A stretch of 64,000 nucleotides of DNA from Terebella lapidaria (Eukaryota > Annelida > Polychaeta > Terebellida > Terebellidae). Shown one piece after another: positions 1 through 11,116 of this stretch (positions are counted from its first letter, which is position 1; the number at the start of each line of letters is the position of its first letter). Where the stretch lies: NCBI GenBank assembly GCA_949152475.1, contig OX424570.1, forward strand, positions 8,978,181 to 9,042,180, in the 5' to 3' direction. Below the pieces are notes generated by a model. It made no database searches. It was given only the letters and a program-made list of their open reading frames with translations, and was not told the origin of the DNA. The position numbers and the translations under genes are program-made.

Positions 1-521
1 AGCAACTCATTAAACTTAAACATTGACTTACCAAACGTATAGCTCACACTCGGAACATCTTGGTTATATAACTAAGTCTTCTGTCTTCAACGAGGCTTAG
101 AATGGAGAACTAAAACCCAACTAAGAGTATCGTTAGAGCTACATATCCTATCTGAGACGTCTGGACAATCAGCAACTTGAGCAATGTCAGAGCCAAGTTA
201 GGAGATCAACAATGGAGCGATAATACCGAATTTACAATAGTGCAACGGGTGCTATCTCTACGGAGCCCTAAGGGGACACATCTGTGGCTGATGTGGTATG
301 TTTTTGGAATAGAACGACGGTCAATCAAATGTCTAAATCCGATGTCATCAGCGTATATCAGTGCATGTGTTGAGATTAACATACATTGACTTAAACAGAA
401 TATATATCTGAAAATATTGACGCATAATGCCGAATCAATGAGTTTCTAACCCCATCACGGGAACAAGATGGATTGATAAAGAAAATGAATCGGATAAGCT
501 GTTGTGTGAGTGTTCAGATAC
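1..521. other. Intron or flank of gene A, nothing recognised
   Basis: This stretch lies downstream (minus strand) of the exon 1b donor of gene A, so it should be intron leading to exons beyond the left edge. I see no coding exon, repeat or RNA gene in it. A short open frame at 177-389 on the plus strand has no recognisable features. Confidence 0.4.
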
Positions 522-3500
522 CTGAGACACCAGGCAGGTATTGGCACACTCGCTGAGCGGCGTTCTGTGTCTCATCGCAGTTGTCAGATTCGGTGCTCTG
601 CTGGTGATCAAGGTCCATCAAGACACAACTCTCGTATGTTTCTCCGTCTATGTTGTCTTCAGGTGTTCTAACTGCATGAACGTAAGTATCAATCTGTTAC
701 CACCAATACAGTCAGATTCTGATGATGCCAATAACAAACGTAAAATACAACATTTTGCAATAGAAACAAAGCCCGACCAAACAGTTCATCCAAAGACACA
801 CTGGCGTCATCAGGGGCAGACAGTGTGTTAAATGTAGTTGTTTCTACTGTACACCTGATGGAATTAGTATACAACTGCCCAACAACCTATGGAAATAATT
901 TTGAAATCCGAAACAAACCCCATGAAACAGATGTATGACAAGTACATAAGTACCTAATCACGAGCCCGAAGGCTACTGAGTTGATGGTATCCTTGGGGAC
1001 AGATCAACGTCTGCCAACAGTGACACCGACTCAGTGGTATGATTTGGAGAGAATAAAAAATGCACTGGCACAAGATAATTGTAAGAGTAACACATAACAT
1101 AAAACAGCAATAAAAATTCAATGAGCGACATTGAACAAATTTTGTTGGATTATTTAAGTCTGCTTCTGACTAAAAGTTATTTAAGGTTTTGATGCTTCTT
1201 GTAAGCTGTTGCTATTTTAATATCACCATCAGTATTTTTGTTGAATTGTTTCATATGCTTTTTAACAATTTGGGCCGAAAGAGCACCTGTTTTTGAGAAG
1301 GGTACTATATACACCAGGTCGAATTTATTTTTACTTTTGTTCAGAGGGTCATACTTTGTAAATTTTTGAATGTTGAGGCCATGAGGTTCGAAAGTGCCTA
1401 AAGTATCAATCCAACAATATTCCCTTTCAAGTCACCATTGTTTGTTTAAAAGTTCATCACCAAGATCGGAAACCTGTTCAATTGGTAAAAGAGAAAAACA
1501 ATCGATGGAAAATTCAGTTTTGCTGTGAAATTTAGATAGATGACTGTATAATGCATTTTCCTCATTGCAGCTAGTTATTGCAGCACGGTGACGATTGTTT
1601 CTGAATTTGAGTGATTTACCGGTTTCACCTACATATTGTTTTTCGCAAAGCTTACAAGTGTATAGATAAATTATATTTTCTGAGTTGCAATCCAAAGCTG
1701 AGTTGATTGAGTAGGTTTGTTCAAAAACTGATCCTGAGAAATTTTGACAATTTGGAACTAAATGACATGTTTGACATAGTCTAGAATTACAAGGTTTTGA
1801 GCCAGATGAGCTGGAAGTGGGCAATTGATAATCAGCACCTAGCCTTTCCTCACTGTTTAGAATTCTCAATGTTTCATTCTTTATTTTGCGAAGCCAACGT
1901 TTTGAATAGTTACGTTTCGAAAGTGCCTTGAATAATGTTTGGCAAGCTAATTCAACATCATCTGGATAGGAGCAAATTTGGAAAAATCGAAAAACTTGGG
2001 ACTTGATTAGTCCTTTATAAGTGTGCTTTGGATGAAAAGAGAGCTTATGCAGCAACTGATGAGTATCCGTTGGTTTGAAGAAAACTTTTGCTTCTAATGT
2101 GTTTTATTGGTCCTGAAGAAAGTAGTATCCAGAAAATTAACTGAATAAGTGCTAATTCCAGCTTTGAACTTGATTGATGCCCTATGTGAATTGAATATTT
2201 CGAGAAACTGATTAAATATGGAAGTGCCGTGTGGCCAAATGAGGAAAATGTCATCTAAATACCTATAATAGCAATCTGGTTTGAATGGACACTTTTGTAA
2301 TGCTTGCTTTTCAAATTCAGCCATATAAATATCTGCATAATGAGGTGCATATTTCTGACCCATGGCTGTGCCTGAAACTTGTAGGAATGTCTTACCGTCA
2401 AATTCAAAGTCATTACATTTAATTACAGATTTCCAATAATTCTATTATACCTTTGAATAGTTCATTGTTTTTCAGAGTCGGGAATGCATTTTTAATTGCT
2501 TGGATACCTTCTTCATGATTTATATTAGTATACATACTTTCAACATCTAAAGTGATTAGTAAAGAATTTGGATCTAGTTCAAGCCCTCTCACTTTATCTA
2601 AAAAGTCATACGTGTTTTTTATATATGATGGATGCTTATTTGCTTGATCTTTTATATATGAATCAATATACATAGCTACTTTTTCAGATTCACTGCTGCA
2701 GTCAGAAACAATTGGGCGCCCTGGTGGCATTACATTTGGAATTGGCCAGGAGTCTTTGGGTTTATGAATTTTAGGTAGCATATAAAATCTTCTTTGACGA
2801 GGGTGTTCTGGTGGTAAAAGAAATTGGAATACTTTTTCAGAAAGGCATCCAGAATTGCGTAATCCTTTTAAATTTTTTGTATTTTTTTCTGAATTTTCTA
2901 GGTAAAGAGGAGTGTCAATTTCTCTGTAATGAGCTGGATTGTATAATTGACGAAAACCTTCATTAATATAATTTTGCTTATCCAAAATTACGACTGCACT
3001 ACCTTTATCTGCTTTCTTGATTACCAAGTCTACGTTATTTTGTAAATCCTTTATAGTTTTATATTCAATTTTTGTTAGGTTTTTGGTTTCTGGTTGAATT
3101 TTCAAATTTTCAATTTCTTTAGATATTGCCGAAATGCAATCCAAAACAGGCTTGTCAATCATGGAACTGGGTGGAGTCCAGGTAGATTTTGGAGTGAATT
3201 TTGATCTATTTGTAAATGAATTTGGACGGTGAGAAAAATAATTTTGAAGTTTGAGTTTTCTACCAAAATTTTGCACAGCTTGTTCAATTGGATCCAATGT
3301 TATTTTGGGTGTGGGAACAAATGTCAAACCACGATTTAGAAGAGCAATTTGTGTGTCCGAAAGTGTGAATTTGGAAAGGTTTACAACATTATTAGTCGTA
3401 CTGGAGTTCGGTGGACTCTCAGAATGATTTAGTTTAAATGACTGAGCCAGGATTTCACCATTTCATTGGCCGTTTGTTCAGTCCAATGAATGTTATCTGG

Positions 3501-6500
3501 CTGTGTATAGAACTTGATTGGATCCAACTGTTTAACAACTGTGAGATTGCTGAAACGTGAACTCATGTCATCCAAAGCCCTGTTAATCATATCCAAGTTG
3601 CGTTTCTCTACAGACGGAAGATTGTCTGAGTAGTTAATTTTTGGAATAAGAATTTTGGAGTGGGGGAAGATTCGGAAAGCACTGCTGAGCATATTCCTCA
3701 GCTCTGGAATTGAAGTAACACTTGGTTTGGAGCTTCGATTGTTCAGGCCAACACTTAAGATTAAGTTTTTGGGGGCATCAAATGATTTTTTACAGGCCGT
3801 GAACATCATTCTGAGATGGTTGAACAAAGCTCCAGGATAAGACACAACTTGGATATCACTGACGGGGGATTTGGTGATGCGAGAGAGGTTAGAAGAGCCG
3901 AGGACGACAGTGGAGGAGGTTAGTTTAGGAAGTGCCCAAAGAGTTTTGGGCCCTCTGATAGTAAGGTCCATCAAGACACAACTCTCGTATGTTTCTCCGT
4001 CTATGTTGTCTTCAGGTGTTCTAACTGCATGAACGTAAGTATCAATCTGTTACCACCAATACAGTCAGATTCTGATGATGCCAATAACAAACGTAAAATA
4101 CAACATTTTGCAATAGAAACAAAGCCCGACCAAACAGTTCATCCAAAGACACACTGGCGTCATCAGGGGCAGACAGTGTGTTAAATGTAGTTGTTTCTAC
4201 TGTACACCTGATGGAATTAGTATACAACTGCCCAACAACCTATGGAAATAATTTTGAAATCCGAAACAAACCCCATGAAACAGATGTATGACAAGTACAT
4301 AAGTACCTAATCACGAGCCCGAAGGCTACTGAGTTGATGGTATCCTTGGGGACAGATCAACGTCTGCCAGCAGTGACACCCACTCAGTGGTATGAATGTA
4401 AGTATGAATCTGTTATCACCAATACAGTCAGATTTTGATGGTGTCAATAACAAATGTAAAATACAACATTTTGCAATAGAAACAAGGCCCAAGCAAACAT
4501 TTTATCCAAAGACACACTGGCGTCATCAGGGGCAGACAGTGTGATAAATGTAGATGTTTCTACTGTACACCTGATGGAATTAGTATACAACTGCCCAACA
4601 ACCTATGGAAATAATTTTGAAATCCGAAACAAACCCCATGAAACAGATATATATGACAAGTACATAAGTACCTAATCACGAGCCCGAAGGCTACTGAGTT
4701 GATGGTATCCTTGGGGACAGATTTAACGTCCACCAGCAGGGACACCGACTCAGTGTTATGAATGTAAGTATCAATCTGTTACCACCAATACAGTCAGATT
4801 TTGATGATGCCAATAACAAATGTAAAATACAACATTTTGCAATAGAAACAAAGCCCGACCAAACATTTTATCCAAAGACACACTGGCGTCATCAAGGGCA
4901 GACAGTGTGTTAAATGTAGTTGTTTCTACTGTACACCTGATTAGTCAGGAGGAAACTTCACACAGGGTGGAAACGTAGTACAGACTTTTTCTGTCAATTG
5001 ATATGGCTTCATAATGGTCTAAGACAACCTTTTTCAGAGGGTGTGTAAAATTTTCTCCTGGGCTAACTTTTTATGGCCTTTTTCAAAATGGCCGCCACCG
5101 AAAATTTGGTATTTTAGGACAAAATCAAAATTATCCTACTGTCATGATGCTTTCGGTCTAATATGATACATATTAGTTATATGGAATATATTCTTCATAA
5201 CAATACTAATAATACCGATTCAAACGCCCCCAGAATGGAAAAAATCCAAGATGGCCACCAAATTCTCGCCATTTTGACACAAATGCTACACAAATGCTCA
5301 TGCTTCCTGCCAAATTGAGATAGGAAGCCAATTTTGGTGTCTAACCCTGGGTTTTGGGGTATGAGGATTTCACATATATAACCAGTTTTGTGATTGGATG
5401 GTTTGAAGCTGCTCAGAATCCAAGATGGCTGCCAAATTTTAGCCGGATTTCGCAAATAAGCACCAATGACTGTCATATATATCAAGATAACAAGCCAACT
5501 CTGGTGGCCAGTCCTGGGCTTGGGGGTATGAGGGTGCTACTTGAAGAAATACTCTCGTGTGTAGATGGTGACTGGCCAATTTAGAGGTGTTCAACTTCAA
5601 AGGCGAAGATAACCATTAATTAATGTGAAACATGTAAACGAACCCGTCTAATAGCACCGACTCGCACAAAATCAACAGAATCAACTGTTGATATTTCTGA
5701 GCCAACTCGTCGGGAGGTATGTTGGTGATAAGGCACGAGCATTGATGTCAAATTGGTTATTGTCAAATCTAACACACACATTGTGGTTGGCCTAGAGGTT
5801 TGGATCCTTCGATGATCCTCAAGACCGTTCCCATGACGCCACTCACCAGACCATCCTCTATGTTGGGATTGCTCATAATAGTCACCATGGAGCCCTCACA
5901 GAGTGTAACATCAGCAGAAAGGTTGCATTCAATGGGTACAGGTGTTGTAGTCTCCTTCAAGCCAGATCTATTCTCGATGACATTCACAGCCACAATCTTC
6001 GATTTCTGTCTGTTCAAAGAATCAGTCATCTTTACATTGTGTGTAGCAGCAACTTTTCGGAAAGGAAACACATGAAGTACATCTGCTTGGATCTGTGATC
6101 CTTAAGAATCTCCTAATTTTCAGAGCTCTATGATTCAACGTCTCCGAAAACGATTTGTAGTTTTTTGTCTCATTATGTCGGTCAAAGTAGTAACCTTGAA
6201 GTCGTCCCAAGACTCTGCAAGGGCAGCTGGCTCTCAGTATTTGTCCTCTTGCATGCGGCAGTGGATAAAATCACCGACTGCCAGAATCATGAAGAACTCT
6301 TGTTTCTTTTGAGTTGATCCAAATGACCTCTGATGAACTTCAGCATGCCTCTGCTGAGATCTCATCAATGATTATCAGCTCGAGGTTTTAATACCTAACC
6401 TTTGGGGGCAGTGATGAGCTCTTCGGCAAGTGGTATATACTTTTGTCCCACACCCCTTTCCTTGGAAGCATGGTTCCGCCACTGATGGTAAATGCTTTGC

Positions 6501-9500
6501 CAGTTGGAGCCACACATCAGAGCTTTGGTGATATAAAACTTTCCTTAACCAGTATATTGAAAGTCCCCAGACATTTTCCATTCATCTTATCGATGCACCA
6601 CTAGCGAGTATGAATGAAGACTTTCCCTTGCATATTGTTCATGCACTGCATGAGAACTTGAGCCTGGTTCTATGGGATTGCCAAGATGCTGTGTTCTACT
6701 GACAACTGAGCCCATCTTGGTGTTGGAGCTCCGAGGCTTGCCACTCAATCTGGCAGGTCTTCCAGACTAATGTTCTCGAGGTAAGCGTCTTCTATGTTGG
6801 CTTTTGTTTCCAAGCGTCCAGCCGCCACTTTCTGGGGCAATGTGTGCCAAGGCATCTTCTGCAAGATGATTTTCTTGGATCTCTTCATGGCTCCTTCAAC
6901 CTCTTTGACATTATTTCGAAATAGCGCTTGCTTTTCTCTGATAATATTGCTGGTGCTTGTCCTTTTGCCATAGTAGGGAATGCTCATACTCATTTCAAAG
7001 TGGTAAAGATAAAGAACCATGAGATTCTGATGTTTCTCACTGTCCCTACAGATGTGCAAGCTTTATTGGCAGATTTCCGTCTTGAGATCTATCCTTTATT
7101 CCGAGCCAACTTCAATGAAGCATATGGAACATTGGACCGGTTGTCGTTGTTATGGGTAGAATTTTCTTCAGATGGTTCATAATCTCTACCTGGTTTACTA
7201 TCAACCTTGAAGAGAGATACAATTTCAGCCAGACATATCTTTGAGAATATCTACAGGAGGGCGTACATGGTACAGGTACATGTGTACCTGTCTAGTACAG
7301 ATGTACAGTGTAGCCACACGTCTTCACTGCCTGGATCTCAGTAGCCCAGCAGTAAGAGTGGAAGTGTCAGTCTGGTACTTGTCGGATCTGCAAGTATCCA
7401 AACAACATCCCGACTACAGTTTTTGAGAGGTGTGCCTGTGGCCTTGTAAATAGCCTCCGTGACACTCATCTCCCTGTTGGTCAGGTATGTTTTGCTGAGT
7501 CATTTTAACGTCTGTCTTATCCCAGCATATTGTGCTCTGCATGGTTCTTCATGGAGGAGCTGACCATCTTCACTCTGCTTCTTGCTGCACTAATATGACA
7601 CAATATATCGAATGCAAGTGTATGCATCAACAACATATTGTGAGTCAAAATTAGGATTCCAGGTTTTCAAAGGGTTTTGATTTGTACTGATATACCCATC
7701 AGTCTTTGTGTTTATGCTTATGTACAACCATTTTCGTGGAGGCTATAATGTTCCAGCTTGTTCTTCAGCAGCGTTTCTTCACTCATCTGGTTCAGTGTCT
7801 GCTGGGATGGCACATAAAGGCCTGACAAGAAGGTGGACGGGATAACCTGAACCTGTAGGTCCTTTTATCCTTCTTGCATGACCTTGTATAATTCTTGGAA
7901 TGAAGCTGAACATCATTTATAATGTCATGTAACTTGCTGTATCTCGTCTGATCAACGTCTTCTGTGTTGATATAATTGTTATTAACGTCAACAACTTCCT
8001 CATCAAGTTATATGAGGAAGCTTAGTCCAGCTTAGGAGGATTTTATACTCAGAAAAGGCAGTGAATGTAAGTACCAATGTGAGGCCAATCTCCTTGTAGA
8101 AACTCAATTGAAACAAAGTAGTCACGGACTTTGCCAATTTGATTTGATGGTGAAGTGATCATCAATTTCAATTTTACTATCTGATCAAACATAAAAAAGC
8201 AATTATAGTAATTCCTCAGTCTGACCGCCAGGGGGATTTTTCGCTTCGTTTTGGCCTGAGTGGACTATCTTGGTATAGAAAATCTTTGGTGCTATTAAAC
8301 AGGTTTGTTTGCATGTGTTTCATTAATTAGTCCTTATCTTGGCTTTTGGACAGTTGGATAGCTTTAAAGTGGCCAATCACCATCTACACACAAAAGTATT
8401 TGTTCAGGTTGCACCCTCATACCACAAACCCCAGGATTGGCCACCAAAATTGCCTTCTTATTTTGAATATGTGACGGTTATTGGTGCTTATTTGCGAAAT
8501 CGAGCTATAATTTGGCAGCCATCTTGGATTCTGAGCAGCTTCGAACCATCCAATCACGAAACTGGTTATTTATTTGGAATCCTCATACCCAAAAACCCAG
8601 GGTTAGACACCAAAATTGGCTTCCTATCTCAATTTGGCAGGAAGTAATGAGTACTTGTTTGAAAACGGCGAGAATTTGGCGGCCATCTTGGATTTTTTTC
8701 ATTTTTGGGGGTCTGAATTGGTATTATTAGTATTGGTAAGAAGAAGATATTCCCGTATAACTAATATGTATCATATTAGACCGAAAGCATCATGACAGGA
8801 GGATAATTTTGATTTTTTCCTAAAATACCAAATTTTCGGTGGCGGCCATTTTGAAAATGGCCATAAAAAAGTTAGCCCAGGAGAAAATTTTACACACCCT
8901 CCGAAAAAGGTTGTCTGAGACCATTATGAAGCCATATCAATCGATAGAAAAAGTCTGTACTACATTTCCACCCTGAGTGCTATATGCTCAATATTCCTCC
9001 TGACTAGATGGAATTAGTATACAACTGCCCAACAACCTATGAAAATAATTTAGAAATCCGAAACAAACCCCATGAAACAGATATATGACAAGTACATAAG
9101 TACCCAATCACGAGCCCGAAGGCTACTAGGTTGATGGTATCCTTGGGGACAGATTCAACGTCCGCCAGCAGTGACACCGACTCAGTGGTATGAATGTAAG
9201 TATCAATCTGTTACCACCAATACAGTCAGATTTTGATGGTGCCAATAACAAATGTAAAATACAACATTTTGCAATAGAAACAAAGCCCGAGCAAACATTT
9301 TATCCAAAGACACACTGGGGTCATCAGGGGCAGACAGTGTGTTAAATGTAGATGTTTCTACTGTACACCTGATGGAATTAGTATACAACTGCCCAACAAC
9401 CTATGGAAATAATTTTGAAATCCGAAACAAACCCCATGAAACAGATATATGACAAGTACATAAGTACCTAATCACGAGCCCGAAGGCTACTGAGTTGATG

Positions 9501-10467
9501 GTATCCTTGGGGACAGATTTAACGTCCGCCAGCAGGGACACCGACTCAGTGTTATGAATGTAAGTATCAATCTGTTACCACCAATACAGTCAGATTTTGA
9601 TGATGCCAATAACAAATGTAAAATACAACATTTTGCGATAAAACAAAGCCCGACCAAACATTTTATCCAAAGACACACTGGCGTCATCAAGGGCAGACAG
9701 TGTGTTAAATGTAGTTGTTTCTACTGTACACCTGATGGGAATAGAATACAACTGCCCAACAACCTATGAAAATAATTTAGAAATCCGAAACAAACCACAT
9801 GAAACAGATATATGACAAATACATAAGTACCTAATCACGAGCTCAAAGGCTACTGAGTTGATGGTATCCTCGGGGACAGATTTATAGTCTGCCAACGTGT
9901 TTCGAGTTGAGTGGAATGTATGGTCGTCATCATTGTAAAAAAAAAATCGGTTATAAGAGGTATCCAGATAGAACACACCATACAAAAGAGTTACAAGCAT
10001 TGAGTAGTCCCTGATACTCACATGGAGTCCCGTCTCTGTACTTCCAGACATCGTCCTCACTCCTCCGTCCTGCCACCCAGACTCTGCCAGACGTATCTAG
10101 GTCTTTGATGATCTCCCGGGTTCTATTTTTTATTTCTGTATCGCGGATGGTAGCCAGAGTTGTCCCGTTGGATTCACATGCGGTTTTGGCATCGGTCCAG
10201 CTCAGACGGGAATTCATTGAAGTCTCCCAGAGATACAGACACGAGGTGGTGCTACAATTAGTAGCAACCAGCTGGTGTTCAGCTGTCGTCATGGCAACTA
10301 CACACGGGTAAATAAATGAAGAGATCGACATCAATCATTATTCGATCCTAACATGCGATAAACATAACTATCCCGAGAATGATATCTATTTTAGATGAAT
10401 TTTGAACATGTGTTTGTATAATCATACCCAATACCCAGGAAGCTGTCCAGTATATTGTTTTCAGCAT
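522..10467 (-). CDS. Gene A: C-type lectin-like receptor, 5' part only
   Basis: Predicted secreted-pathway lectin receptor of the array, continuing off the left edge. The signal-peptide exon is 10428-10467 (starts MLKTIYWTASWVLG, 40 nt, phase 1). Exon 1a is about 10022-10297 and carries the first half of a C-type lectin-like domain (NWT/SWTDAK helix, ATIRD, VWVAGRRS). Exon 1b is 522-671 and ends the domain with SDNCDET and RVCQY, the usual last cysteines. Both domain exons are open. The acceptor found before exon 1a in B, D and E (CCCAG) is CCCGT here; a TAG six bases downstream keeps frame and is the likely replacement. The 1a-1b intron holds six 364-bp repeat units, a Penelope-like element and a long-TIR element. 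Domain 2, stalk, membrane and tail exons would lie left of the window, so function cannot be judged. Confidence 0.7.
610..1042. repeat. Left copy of 433-bp direct duplication flanking the PLE
   Basis: This stretch matches 3963-4395 almost base for base (I see about two differences). It contains the first 62 bases of exon 1b of gene A plus one complete 364-bp tandem unit. The two copies lie directly on either side of the Penelope-like element, at an offset of 3353 bases. Confidence 0.8.
678..1041. repeat. 364-bp tandem unit, copy 1
   Basis: Unit of a repeat family with a period of 362-366 bp that starts with GAAYGTAAGTATCAATC. Other copies begin at 4031, 4394, 4760, 9192, 9556 and 48539. It starts just upstream of the exon 1b acceptor. 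Each copy carries the same 61-codon minus-strand open frame, which I treat as incidental. Confidence 0.8.
1043..3962 (-). mobile_element. Penelope-like retroelement with SGNH ORF
   Basis: A 2920-bp insertion in intron/exon sequence of gene A, flanked by 433-bp direct copies of host sequence. On the minus strand it reads SGNH hydrolase, then a Penelope-type reverse transcriptase, then a GIY-YIG endonuclease, then an untranslated 3' end at 1043-1176. RT joined to GIY-YIG is the defining arrangement of Penelope-like elements. The coding region has two frameshifts and an in-frame stop, so this copy is inactive. Known PLEs have pseudo-LTRs and variable target duplications; here the flanks are host exon and tandem-repeat sequence. 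Confidence 0.85.
1177..3429 (-). pseudogene. Penelope-type reverse transcriptase with GIY-YIG nuclease, broken
   Basis: It would copy element RNA into DNA at a nick made by its own nuclease. The first frame runs from about 3430 to 2419. Its visible start region holds the family motif ALLNRGLTFVPTP, then LVIKKADKGSAVVILD and MLPKIHKP. A frameshift near 2420 leads into 2363-2094, which holds the catalytic YRYLDDIFLIW. A second shift near 2095 leads into 2055-1432. That segment has the cysteine-containing linker and the endonuclease start (IIYLYTCKLC, then YVGETG with HRAAI). An in-frame TGA at 1430-1432 interrupts it; the same frame continues with REYCWIDTLGTF and PHGLN and ends at 1177. The family match is strong; the element is dead as it stands. 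Confidence 0.9.
3429..3971 (-). CDS. SGNH/GDSL-like hydrolase ORF of the PLE
   Basis: About 180 residues, read directly upstream of the reverse transcriptase. SGNH blocks are visible: VVLGSSNLSRI (block I, catalytic Ser in GSSN), LSVGLNNRS (block III, Gly and Asn) and DNIHWTE (block V, Asp-x-x-His). Esterase domains of this fold occur in ORF1 of some non-LTR retroelements and, as I recall, in giant Penelope-like elements of rotifers. Its likely role is RNP or lipid interaction, which is inference. The 5' end is odd: the frame reads back without a stop through the element boundary at 3962 into duplicated host exon 1b, in the exon's own frame, so a chimeric lectin-esterase message is possible. 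The true element start codon is probably missing. The RT frame overlaps the stop in another phase. Confidence 0.75.
   Translation of the reverse strand: MDLTIRGPKTLWALPKLTSSTVVLGSSNLSRITKSPVSDIQVVSYPGALFNHLRMMFTACKKSFDAPKNLILSVGLNNRSSKPSVTSIPELRNMLSSAFRIFPHSKILIPKINYSDNLPSVEKRNLDMINRALDDMSSRFSNLTVVKQLDPIKFYTQPDNIHWTEQTANEMVKSWLSHLN
3963..4395. repeat. Right copy of 433-bp duplication (partial exon 1b plus one unit)
   Basis: Second copy of the host segment seen at 610-1042. On the minus strand it has an intact acceptor and the first codons of exon 1b (3963-4024), then runs straight into the PLE. Confidence 0.8.
4031..4941. repeat. 364-bp tandem units, copies 2, 3 and first half of 4
   Basis: Units start at 4031, 4394 and 4760. 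The fourth is cut at 4941 by the long-TIR element and resumes at 9007. Confidence 0.85.
4942..5665. repeat. Left terminal inverted repeat
   Basis: About 720 bp, matching the reverse complement of about 8285-9006 with scattered substitutions and small indels. Similarity fades after the shared AATAGCACC. Confidence 0.8.
5770..7900 (-). pseudogene. Helitron-type Rep/PIF1 helicase, degenerate
   Basis: Read in several frames on the minus strand. About 7860-7380 resembles the C-terminal Rep region: VIPSTFLSGLYVPS, then YVVDAYTCIRYIVSY followed by a stop and CSKKQSEDG (the tyrosine-pair motif region), then NREMSVTEAIYKATG. About 6560-6130 is the PIF1 helicase core: GKAFTISGGTML, DEIS (Walker B), AVGDFIHC and TDIMRQK. 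About 6071-5770 is the helicase C-terminus, with LNRQKSKIVAVN and IEDGLVSGVMGTVL. A working protein would nick and unwind DNA for rolling-circle transposition. Many frameshifts and stops make it a relic. I could not find the HUH motif, which should lie further right. Confidence 0.75.
8285..9006. repeat. Right terminal inverted repeat
   Basis: Inverted counterpart of 4942 to about 5665, ending in TCCTCCTGACTA followed by the GAT target copy. Confidence 0.8.
9007..9915. repeat. 364-bp tandem units, second half of 4 to copy 6
   Basis: Continues the array after the long-TIR element, with unit starts at 9192 and 9556. The last unit decays near 9890-9915, about 100 bp before the donor of exon 1a of gene A. 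Confidence 0.85.
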
Positions 10468-11112
10468 TGTGAGTCATTGACCTATCCAACTCTCTCGAAG
10501 CCAATCAATACCTGCATGTACAGTTGAAAAGAAGACTGGTGAAGTTACATATTGAATCCCCTGTCAAACAACCAGGAAGTTTACATAGTTGAACACTCAA
10601 GCCAGGTTAGATAGGTAGTGCTAGGCCCGATAGGATCTGAATACATTCAGAAGTTTTTCTCGTTTTTATATAACAAACTATCGATCACTAATTTGCTGAT
10701 AGACAAGTGACGAATATATAATTTTGTTGCATACGGTTGGAAATGTCTACTATTTATTTGCAAAATTTACACCCAGCTCTGAAAATTACACCGTTCGGTC
10801 GCACCAGAGATAATTCGCATTGCTCAGATATGAACATGATGAACACATTCAAGTTTGGCAAGCTCGCAACGTGTGCACTGTCCCATGTGGCATCACCGTA
10901 TTCCAATACAGGCAAAAGAAAAGACGTAAAATCGTTCGAGTAATTGCCTTGAGAGCTTGTACTTGAAGCTATGAATAATGTTTGCTCTTCTTATAGCCTT
11001 TATACAATCGCATCATCATGTTCACCCATTGCAAATTTTGAATCAGGGTTACCGTAGTCCCACGTGTTTGTGATATTTGACATCGTCGATCTCACCCTGG
11101 TTCATGTGTAGT
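10468..11112. other. 5' flank of gene A
   Basis: Its first ~300 bases align by eye with the 5' flank of gene B (45112-45420), so this is likely promoter sequence of the receptor family. No further exon is seen. Confidence 0.5.
10573..10580 (+). promoter_or_regulatory. Conserved ETS-like site upstream of gene A
   Basis: CAGGAAGT, about 106 bp upstream of the gene A start codon, inside a block (TTGAATCC...CTGT...ACAACCAGGAAGTTT) kept upstream of A, B, D and E. GGAA is the ETS-factor core. Function is inferred from conservation only. Confidence 0.4.
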
Positions 11113-11116
11113 TTAA

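Larger units (their letters stand above)
4942..9006. mobile_element. 4.07-kb long-TIR element carrying a Helitron-type Rep/helicase relic
   Basis: It interrupts a 364-bp unit. The ends are TAGTCAGGAGGA and TCCTCCTGACTA, with GAT on both sides (4939-4941 and 9007-9009). The inverted repeats run for about 720 bp each (4942 to about 5665, and about 8285 to 9006). Both arms keep the same landmarks, such as GTAGTACAGACTTTTTCT and AAAATGGCCGCCACCGAAAA. Between the arms lies a decayed Rep/PIF1-helicase gene on the minus strand. Helitrons normally have neither TIRs nor target duplications. This is therefore a TIR transposon that captured, or was invaded by, a Helitron gene, or else an unusual element class. 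I cannot assign a superfamily. Confidence 0.8.

Noticed and set aside
797-830. Possible hammerhead ribozyme (CTGATGA on the minus strand of each 364-bp unit), attractive because ribozymes occur in PLEs and in tandem retrozymes
   Set aside because: No matching GAAA core segment and no closing stem II could be found near it.
689-874. 61-codon minus-strand open frame repeated in the 364-bp units (also 4042-4227 and 9203-9388)
   Set aside because: It recurs only because the DNA unit recurs; no start context, no domain, and it is broken or shifted in other units.
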